A stretch of 5,781 nucleotides of DNA from Anaerolineales bacterium (GTDB taxonomy: Bacteria; Chloroflexota; Anaerolineae; 4572-78; J111): contig JAAUSP010000497.1 in NCBI GenBank assembly GCA_012032575.1, forward strand, positions 1-5,781, in the 5' to 3' direction. The notes beneath the pieces were generated by a model that saw only the letters and a program-made list of their open reading frames with translations, had not been told where the DNA came from and did not search any database. How positions within the stretch are numbered: position 1 is the stretch's first letter; the number at the start of each line of letters is the position of its first letter. This document shows positions 1 to 5,781 of this stretch, in pieces. The translations under genes were made by a program, and so were the position numbers.

Positions 1-648
1 TTCGATGCGGACGACAGCATTGGCTGCCTGGTGCTGACCGGCGACGAACGCGCCTTTGCCGCCGGGGCCGACATCAAGCAGATGGCCAATGCCTCGGTGG
101 TGGAGATGCTGCATGCGCCCTTCCTGGATTATTGGGACCAGTTGCAATCGCTGCGCAAACCCTTGATTGCCGCCGTGAGCGGCTGGTGCCTGGGTGGGGG
201 CTGCGAGCTGGCGATGGCCTGCGATATGATCGTGGCCTCGGAGTCGGCCAAGTTCGGCCAGCCGGAAATTACGATTGGCGTCATTCCGGGTGCAGGCGGC
301 ACTCAACGCCTGACCCGCGCCGTTGGTAAAACCGTAGCGATGGAAATGATCCTCAACAATCGTCACCTCACCGCCGAAGAGGCCCTGCGCTATGGTCTGG
401 TCAACCGGGTGGTCCCGGCCGAAAGCTTTCTGGAGGAAGCCCTGCGCCTGGCCTCCGAAATCGCCGCCCGCCCGCCGGTGGCAGTGCAACTGGCCAAAGA
501 AGCGGTCAACCGCGCCTTTGAGTCTTCCTTGAGCGAAGGTCTGCTCATCGAGCGGCGCTTCTTTGCCATGCTCTTCGCCACCCAGGATCAAAAAGAGGGC
601 ATGGCCGCCTTTATCGAGAAACGCCCGCCGACCTGGCTGGGTAAATAA
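1..648 (+). CDS. Enoyl-CoA hydratase/isomerase family protein (5' end missing)
   Basis: Crotonase-fold enzyme that hydrates 2-enoyl-CoA to 3-hydroxyacyl-CoA in beta-oxidation-type pathways in the cytoplasm. The frame is open from base 1, so the true start lies upstream. 215 residues are visible, and about 45-50 N-terminal residues are missing compared with the usual ~260. The internal GTG at 31 is not a real start. Visible family marks are the oxyanion-hole segment AFAAGADIK (visible residues 18-26), the GGGCELA motif with its catalytic Glu (codon 205-207), and FGQPEITIGVIPGAGG with the second catalytic Glu (codon 265-267). The two Glu are 20 residues apart, as in the classic hydratases (Glu144/Glu164). 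The C-terminus (TxDxxEGMxAFxEKRxPxW) is typical of the family. Overall it resembles 2,3-dehydroadipyl-CoA hydratase (PaaF-like), which would suit the downstream thiolase, but the exact substrate cannot be fixed from sequence alone. The family call is very secure. Confidence 0.95.
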   Translation, partial: FDADDSIGCLVLTGDERAFAAGADIKQMANASVVEMLHAPFLDYWDQLQSLRKPLIAAVSGWCLGGGCELAMACDMIVASESAKFGQPEITIGVIPGAGGTQRLTRAVGKTVAMEMILNNRHLTAEEALRYGLVNRVVPAESFLEEALRLASEIAARPPVAVQLAKEAVNRAFESSLSEGLLIERRFFAMLFATQDQKEGMAAFIEKRPPTWLGK

Positions 649-664
649 ACACCGATGATAAAAA

Positions 665-743
665 TGTCATTGCGAGGCCGGAGGCCGAAGCAATCTCCGT
701 TCCGAGGTTGGAGACTGTTTCGCCTGCGGCTCGCAGGGACATG
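665..743. repeat. Imperfect inverted repeat, dispersed-palindrome type
   Basis: The left arm 665-698 (beginning TGTCATTGCGAGG and ending GAAGCAATCTCC) pairs imperfectly with the right arm 710-743 (beginning GGAGACTGTTTCG and ending CAGGGACATGA) around an 11-nt centre. The arms can form a long, bulged hairpin. It starts 17 bp after the hydratase stop and ends 28 bp before the transporter start, so it fills most of this gap. From memory, elements with this CATTGCGAG...AAGCAATCTCC core occur in many copies in some environmental bacterial genomes. Only one copy is present here, so the dispersed nature is an inference. It could also act as a transcription attenuator or mRNA 3'-end stabiliser, although no T-tract follows it. 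Confidence 0.7.
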
Positions 744-771
744 ATAACTATTTTCAGGAGAGTCAATTAGC

Positions 772-1617
772 ATGTTAAACGGAACTGAGTTCGGTGCTGT
801 TGTTTTTGGCCTGGCTTCGGCGGCGACGTGGGGGGTGGGAGATTTTAGCGGCGGTCTGGCTACCCGGCGGGTGTCGGTGCTAACCGTAACTTTGTTATCA
901 CAGGCGGCGGGGTTGGTGCTACTGGTCTTGCTGGCCTTGATTTGGGGCGAAAAGCTGCCTTCGCTGGCCGATGTCGGTTGGGGCAGCCTGGCCGGCCTGG
1001 TTGGGCTGGTCGGGCTGATGGCCTTATACCGGGCTATGGCGATTGGACAGATGGGTATGGCCGCGCCGGTGGCGGCGGTGCTTTCGGCCAGCCTGCCGGT
1101 GGCGGTCGGCGCGATGACGCAGGGAATGCCTCAACTGCCCCGTCTGGGGGGATTTGTGCTGGCGGTGGTGGGGATTTGGTTTATCTCCCGGCCTCAAAAT
1201 GTGCAGGGCCGGCCCGCCGGACTCGGACTGGCAATTTTGGCCGGGGTCTGTTTTGGCGGATTTTTGCTGGCGATTGCCCAGGTGGAGCAGAATGCCGTTT
1301 TCTGGCCGCTGGTGGCGGCGCGCACGGCTTCGATTATCGCTATGCTGCTGGCGATGGGTGCGGGCCAAAAGTTGGCGCTGCCCGACGCCTCGATCCTGCC
1401 TCTCATTATTTTGACCGGCGCAATGGATGCCGGCGGCAATGCCTTTTTCGCCCTGGCCGAGCAATCCGGTCGCCTCGATGTGGCCGGAGCATTAGCCTCG
1501 CTCTACCCGGCGACGACGGTCATTTTGGCCCTTTCGATTTTGAAGGAGAGATTGGTGCTGTGGCAGGGTATCGGCGTGCTGTTGGCGCTGCTGGCCGTGC
1601 CGCTGATTGCCAGTTGA
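772..1617 (+). CDS. DMT superfamily transporter, EamA domain family
   Basis: Inner-membrane protein of 281 residues with about ten hydrophobic helices arranged as two EamA repeats of five, the usual size for the drug/metabolite transporter superfamily. The N-terminal helix carries SAATWGVGDFSGG (about residues 16-28). The first repeat has YRAMAIGQMGMAAPVAAVLSA (about 85-105) and the second ends with SLYPATTVILALSILKERL (about 242-260), which is the characteristic end-of-repeat pattern of EamA proteins. Helices lie roughly at 7-27, 34-58, 66-86, 95-113, 121-139, 148-168, 175-196, 206-226, 235-256 and 262-280. The ATG at 772 is supported by AGGAG at 756-760, 11 nt upstream. Members export or import amino acids, nucleotides or other small metabolites; the substrate is not predictable here. 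Its place beside CoA-thioester genes may be incidental. The reading frame is intact. Confidence 0.9.
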   Translation: MLNGTEFGAVVFGLASAATWGVGDFSGGLATRRVSVLTVTLLSQAAGLVLLVLLALIWGEKLPSLADVGWGSLAGLVGLVGLMALYRAMAIGQMGMAAPVAAVLSASLPVAVGAMTQGMPQLPRLGGFVLAVVGIWFISRPQNVQGRPAGLGLAILAGVCFGGFLLAIAQVEQNAVFWPLVAARTASIIAMLLAMGAGQKLALPDASILPLIILTGAMDAGGNAFFALAEQSGRLDVAGALASLYPATTVILALSILKERLVLWQGIGVLLALLAVPLIAS

Positions 1618-1660
1618 GCGAAAGATTCACCTGCCGGAACCGTGCTCCAATCTCTGCTTT

Positions 1661-1682
1661 GGCGGCCTCAAAAGAAACCGCC
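1661..1682 (+). terminator. Weak possible terminator hairpin after the transporter
   Basis: GGCGG (1661-1665) can pair with CCGCC (1678-1682) across a 12-nt A-rich loop, followed by TGTTTATG. The stem is only 5 bp and the T-run is short, so this is a marginal candidate about 45 bp past the transporter stop. Confidence 0.2.
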
Positions 1683-1689
1683 TGTTTAT

Positions 1690-1704
1690 GACTGCCGGGC
1701 AGTC
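1690..1704. repeat. Perfect 15-bp palindrome (GACTGCC-G-GGCAGTC)
   Basis: Seven bases on each side of a central G are perfectly inverted. It lies 73 bp after the transporter stop and about 210 bp before the ATPase start. It could be a small hairpin (6-bp stem, 3-nt loop) or a dimeric-protein binding site. Nothing in the sequence decides which, and no known operator is recognised. Confidence 0.4.
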
Positions 1705-1808
1705 GGTGTATGCAGTTTATGTGGAGACCCAAGGGGCGCAGATTCCCTGAGAGACTAAACCCTGGATTATATACACACGGGGAAGCAGTTGATATTTATC
1801 AGAAATGT

Positions 1809-1843
1809 ATGGATGGAATGTCCGGACCAGCTACCCCATCCAT
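1809..1843. repeat. 8-bp inverted repeat upstream of the ATPase gene
   Basis: ATGGATGG (1809-1816) and CCATCCAT (1836-1843) are exact reverse complements separated by 19 nt, and the loop itself contains the palindrome TCCGGA (1821-1826). It ends 71 bp before the ATPase start, so it would lie in the leader of the cassette mRNA or at its promoter. It may be an operator or an RNA hairpin. The rest of the 1618-1914 gap shows no gene with credible coding character and no clear -35/-10 pair. Confidence 0.4.
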
Positions 1844-1914
1844 GAGAACTGGAGTCACTGGATTTTAACTCTCCACTGTACAGCTATTGAGGCAAAATCG
1901 AAAGGAGAAATAAC

Positions 1915-3144
1915 ATGTCTAATAGATTAACCGGCTTGCAGGTCAAAAACTTCCGCTCTTTGGCAGATGTGACAATTGAAACAAAACCTTTAAATATATT
2001 GTTTGGGCCAAATGGAGCTGGAAAATCCACACTATTAGATACTATTTGGTTTATTCGGGATTGTGCCATTCGGGGTGTCGATCTAGCTTCTTCTGAGAGA
2101 AGTCACGGAATTGGTGTACTTTGGGATGGTGCTGATGAGGGGGCTAATATCTCTATCAAGCTCGAAACTGAGTTGGCAGAATATGAAGTTTTATTTGGAT
2201 ACTCTTCCGGTAGGATTGAACCTTTTGTTGGGGAAATTTTATTTTCAAAAAATCGTAATCTTCGTTTGATAGATCGAAAAATCGGTAGCGATAAGGCAGA
2301 TTTTTATCATACCAAGATGCAACAATCAATGTCAGCTATGCTTCGAGAACCAGAAAAACTTGCTCTTACCAAATATTTGGATTTTGAAGATAGTTCCTTT
2401 TCGGCTTCAGAATTAGATAGATTACTTCATTTTGTGCATTTCTATCATTCCCGTGAGGCTGAATTGTATGGACTCAAGAAACATGGTTCGGAGTCGACTC
2501 ATCACACTTGGTTGTGGGAAAGGTGCCAAAACCTATGGTCGGTTTTGAGGAATTTACATGATAGGCGTAGTACTGACGAACGCTACGATCCGTCTACGGT
2601 AAGATATGATACAATTGTAAATTTTATGCAGGAAAGTTTTCCCTCCTTTGACGACCTTTTTATTGAGCAAACGGGCCCAAATGCAGTATATTGTAGCTTC
2701 TTAGAGAAAAAACGTCGTCATCCCATTCAGGCATCAGGTGTATCAGATGGTCATCTACAAATGCTTATTAATTTGACCGCGCTGTTTTCTGAGGGAAAAG
2801 ATCGAGACTCGCTTATTATATTTGATGAGCCTGAAACATCGCTTCATCCACACGCACTTTCCATTTTGGCTAAAGCTATCAAGTTTGCTACTGAAGAGTG
2901 GAATAAGCAAGTGTTTATTGCTACTCACTCTCCTGTTCTCCTTAGCCAGTTTGAACCAGAAAATATATTGGCCGCAGAAATTGACGAGTCTGGACAGACG
3001 GTCATGAATTGGGTCAGTGAGATGGATGAAATTAAAGATTTGCTGGAGCAGTATGCTACGGGGGCACTCTATATGGCCGAGGTGGTTGCGGCCCAAAGCA
3101 GGTTTCAGGGATATGAGATTGATGCCGTTTTATCTAAGGAATAG
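1915..3144 (+). CDS. AAA15/OLD-like SMC-family ATPase, probable sensor of a defence cassette
   Basis: Cytoplasmic ATPase of 409 residues of the ABC/SMC-like AAA15 (AAA_21/AAA_15) type. It opens with the family start LTGLQVKNFRSLADVTI, then Walker A GPNGAGKST (31-39). The middle (about 95-260) is poorly conserved and would be the helical insertion between the two ATPase lobes. After it come an ABC-signature-like SGVSDGHLQML (274-284), Walker B with D-loop LIIFDEPETSLHP (300-312, catalytic Glu305) and the H-loop IATHSPVLL (335-343, His338). All nucleotide-binding elements are present, so it should be active. There is no TOPRIM domain at the C-terminus, unlike full-length OLD nucleases; that role is probably taken by the next gene, 5 bp away. 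The start is fixed by AGGAG at 1903-1907, 7 nt before the ATG. GC is about 40% in sampled lines, far below the flanking genes, which suggests transfer. It is not an ABC transporter subunit, because the core pattern and the absent permease speak against it. The defence role is inferred from architecture. Confidence 0.88.
   Translation: MSNRLTGLQVKNFRSLADVTIETKPLNILFGPNGAGKSTLLDTIWFIRDCAIRGVDLASSERSHGIGVLWDGADEGANISIKLETELAEYEVLFGYSSGRIEPFVGEILFSKNRNLRLIDRKIGSDKADFYHTKMQQSMSAMLREPEKLALTKYLDFEDSSFSASELDRLLHFVHFYHSREAELYGLKKHGSESTHHTWLWERCQNLWSVLRNLHDRRSTDERYDPSTVRYDTIVNFMQESFPSFDDLFIEQTGPNAVYCSFLEKKRRHPIQASGVSDGHLQMLINLTALFSEGKDRDSLIIFDEPETSLHPHALSILAKAIKFATEEWNKQVFIATHSPVLLSQFEPENILAAEIDESGQTVMNWVSEMDEIKDLLEQYATGALYMAEVVAAQSRFQGYEIDAVLSKE
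3135..3140 (+). promoter_or_regulatory. Shine-Dalgarno inside the end of the ATPase gene
   Basis: TAAGGA lies within the last codons of the ATPase gene and 9 nt before the ATG at 3150. It fixes the start of the second cassette gene and indicates translation in tandem from one mRNA. Confidence 0.6.
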
Positions 3145-3149
3145 GATGA

Positions 3150-3953
3150 ATGAACAAGCCAGATACCACAACCAGCAATCAACCAGTTATCGAATCTCAG
3201 CAATGCTATTTTTTCCATTTTGGCTTAATTGTTACAGGCAAAGGAGAACGTGATCATCTACCGAAATTATTCAAATCACTTATGGCGACTGGGATTTGTA
3301 ATTTTCAAGTTATTCAATTCACTGGGCAGCGTGGGCCAATAACCTCAGAGAAGAGAATTCTTGAAATGGTTGGTAGTGGTAAGAGTATCCCTGATAAAGA
3401 TCAGAGCGAGATTGGTTTGCCAGCAAGAAGGTATTTAAACGTCAATAAATGTCATTTTGTCGTATTAGTTCACGATTTGGAACATGACCGCAAACATCAA
3501 GCTCAACAAGTCTTTGACCGTTACAGACGTGCCCTTGATACTATGCTAACCTCAGAGCAAAATTCGCGCGCCTCCGTTCATTTCTTGGTAAACATGCTTG
3601 AAGCCTACTACTTTGCAGATGCTAAGGCTGTTAGTACTGTTTTGAATTTAACCTCTTCTCTGGAAGATTATCTAGAGGATGTGGAGGACATACCCCACCC
3701 CAAAGGTGAACTTAAAAGGCTATATCTTGGTTTTAGGGAACGCGAGGATGGTGGGCAAATTCTTGATCATCTTAATATCGAACATGTTCTGTCCCGATCT
3801 GATACATGCGCCTCTCTCCGAACTTTATTCGCATGGTGTTCAAAAGTGGTAGAGCAATATCCAGATTACCAATCCTTATCTTTGGCTGACAAATATCACC
3901 TTCAAGATGGTAGATTTAGCGAAATAACACGTTCCCAGTTAGATACCATTTGA
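3150..3953 (+). CDS. DUF4276-like (TOPRIM-like) putative effector paired with the ATPase
   Basis: Protein of 267 residues, probably cytoplasmic, with no signal peptide or membrane helix. Several segments fit the DUF4276 pattern seen in partners of AAA15 ATPases. An N-terminal strand-turn-helix LIVTGKGERDHLPKLF (26-41) stands where the family has EGxxE. A hydrophobic strand ending in acids, FVVLVHDLEHD (103-113), stands where TOPRIM-like folds carry DxD. NMLEAYYFADAKAV (148-161) resembles the family's conserved E-x-E-A-W-x-x-A-D block, and HPKGELKRLY (183-192) with a C-terminal S-x-x-D-x-C-x-x-L-R-x-L-F segment complete the match. By analogy with ATPase + TOPRIM pairs such as PARIS (AriA/AriB), it may be the nuclease or toxin released or activated by the ATPase. 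The first TOPRIM Glu appears to be Thr29 and the DxD is D-L-E, so catalysis is uncertain. RloB-like is the main alternative family. GC is low, like the ATPase gene. Confidence 0.65.
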   Translation: MNKPDTTTSNQPVIESQQCYFFHFGLIVTGKGERDHLPKLFKSLMATGICNFQVIQFTGQRGPITSEKRILEMVGSGKSIPDKDQSEIGLPARRYLNVNKCHFVVLVHDLEHDRKHQAQQVFDRYRRALDTMLTSEQNSRASVHFLVNMLEAYYFADAKAVSTVLNLTSSLEDYLEDVEDIPHPKGELKRLYLGFREREDGGQILDHLNIEHVLSRSDTCASLRTLFAWCSKVVEQYPDYQSLSLADKYHLQDGRFSEITRSQLDTI

Positions 3954-3957
3954 GGAG
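3952..3957 (+). promoter_or_regulatory. Shine-Dalgarno of the thiolase overlapping the upstream stop codon
   Basis: GAGGAG shares its first two bases with the TGA stop (3951-3953) of the DUF4276-like gene and sits 5 nt before the thiolase ATG at 3963. The thiolase is therefore placed as if it were the third gene of the cassette operon, and its translation may depend on ribosomes finishing the upstream gene. Confidence 0.7.
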
Positions 3958-3962
3958 AAATC

Positions 3963-5227
<1,265 letters not shown>

Positions 5228-5232
5228 ATGGA

Positions 5233-5269
5233 AGGTTGGAAGGCTGGAGTTTTATCAATCTGCCAACCT
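5233..5269. repeat. Inverted repeat after the thiolase
   Basis: AGGTTGG (5233-5239) is the reverse complement of CCAACCT (5263-5269), with a 23-nt loop; the pairing extends outward by about 3 bp with one mismatch. The left arm also holds two near-identical 8-mers (GGAAGGTT, GGAAGGCT). It lies in the 92-bp gap before the ornithine cyclodeaminase-like gene and could act as a modest terminator or be a small dispersed repeat. No T-run follows. Confidence 0.4.
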
Positions 5270-5319
5270 CCCCGTCTTCCAGTCATCTGTTATGATTTAG
5301 GTGAGGGAGGAAAACTACA

Positions 5320-5781
5320 ATGAAAATCAGAATTCTATCCGCCGAAGATGTTCGCCGGGCGCTGCCGATGAGCGAGGCGATTGAGGCCATGCGCAGCGCC
5401 TTCGGCCAGCTTTCGGCCAACCAGGCCGACCTGCCGCTGCGCACCCGGCTGCAAACCGACAAGGGCTTGTTGTTGTTTATGCCCGCTTTTCTGCGGCAGA
5501 GCCGGGAGATTGGCTTCAAAATGGTTTCGCTGTGGGGCGACAACCCGGCCAAAGGACTGCCGGCGGTCATCGCCCTGGCGACGGTGATTGACCCGGACAC
5601 CGGCGAGCCAAAAGCGCTGCTCAACGGCGAAATGCTGACGGCCATTCGCACCGGGGCCGGTGGCGGCCTGGCCGCTGATTTGTTGGCCCGGCCTGATGCC
5701 AGCATCGCCGCGGTGTTCGGGGCCGGAGTGCAGGCGCGGGCACAGCTTGAGGCCGCCTGTGCCGTCCGCCCGATCAAAGAA
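5320..5781 (+). CDS. Ornithine cyclodeaminase/mu-crystallin family protein (3' end missing)
   Basis: NAD(P)-dependent cytoplasmic enzyme family that includes ornithine cyclodeaminase, alanine dehydrogenase and related imine reductases. 154 residues are visible, about half of the usual ~310-330. The start ATG has GGGAGG at 5305-5310, 9 nt upstream. Visible family marks are the N-terminal ILSAEDVRRALPMSEAIEAM and the substrate-side Arg41/Arg43. FKMVSLWGDNPAKGLP carries Lys67, at the place of the catalytic-site Lys of ornithine cyclodeaminase. Next come IDPDTGEPKALLNGEMLTAIRTGAG (Arg110) and the start of the Rossmann nucleotide-binding fold AVFGAGVQARAQLEA (131-145, GAGVQA). The exact substrate (ornithine, alanine or another amino acid) cannot be told from this half. 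There is no frame damage, and codon use matches the GC-rich metabolic genes. Confidence 0.93.
   Translation, partial: MKIRILSAEDVRRALPMSEAIEAMRSAFGQLSANQADLPLRTRLQTDKGLLLFMPAFLRQSREIGFKMVSLWGDNPAKGLPAVIALATVIDPDTGEPKALLNGEMLTAIRTGAGGGLAADLLARPDASIAAVFGAGVQARAQLEAACAVRPIKE

Noticed and set aside
942..1691. 249-codon + strand open frame overlapping the transporter gene
   Set aside because: It is a Gly/Arg-rich out-of-frame shadow of the transporter gene without its own Shine-Dalgarno or domain.
1789..1813. Possible promoter (TTGATA followed by TATGGA) upstream of the ATPase
   Set aside because: The spacer is only about 13 nt and the -10 is poor, so I do not call it.
1618..1914. Small gene or tRNA in the gap before the ATPase
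   Set aside because: No + strand frame with a Shine-Dalgarno and protein-like sequence, and no cloverleaf or T-loop consensus was found by eye.
1915..3144. ABC transporter ATP-binding subunit
   Set aside because: The N-terminal LxVKNFRSL pattern, the long insertion between Walker A and B, the DEPETSLHP D-loop and the lack of a permease fit AAA15/OLD-like ATPases, not transporters.

Overview
The window looks like a chromosomal piece of a GC-rich bacterium, about 60-67% GC in the sampled metabolic genes. I lean towards Chloroflexota (Anaerolineae-like) or a similar environmental lineage. The reasons are the general style of the proteins and a dispersed palindromic repeat (TGTCATTGCGAGG...GAAGCAATCTCC type) that I associate with such genomes. 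This placement is an inference. All recognised genes lie on the + strand.

Layout. (1) 1-648 is the 3' part of an enoyl-CoA hydratase/isomerase gene, cut by the window start. (2) 649-771 is a short gap filled by an imperfect inverted repeat. (3) 772-1617 is a DMT/EamA-family membrane transporter. (4) 1618-1914 is a 297-bp gap with small inverted repeats and no convincing gene. (5) 1915-3953 is an AT-richer two-gene cassette: an AAA15/OLD-like ATPase followed 5 bp later by a protein resembling DUF4276 (TOPRIM-like). This pairing resembles known anti-phage ATPase + effector modules. (6) 3963-5227 is a thiolase gene of the 3-oxoadipyl-CoA/acetyl-CoA acyltransferase type. As given it is broken by four apparent 1-nt losses and carries a 51-nt in-frame insert with a short tandem repeat. 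(7) 5228-5319 is a gap with a small inverted repeat. (8) 5320-5781 is the N-terminal part of an ornithine cyclodeaminase/mu-crystallin family gene, cut by the window end.

How it fits together. The hydratase and thiolase are two steps of CoA-thioester beta-oxidation, and both resemble the lower phenylacetate/beta-ketoadipate enzymes (PaaF- and PaaJ/PcaF-like). The low-GC ATPase/DUF4276 pair sits between them, and its last stop codon overlaps the thiolase Shine-Dalgarno. It appears to be a horizontally acquired, probably defensive, insertion into a catabolic locus. The damaged thiolase directly downstream is either decaying or affected by homopolymer sequencing errors. The most interesting part of the window is the cassette, together with its unusual effector (altered TOPRIM-like motif) and its scarred downstream neighbour.
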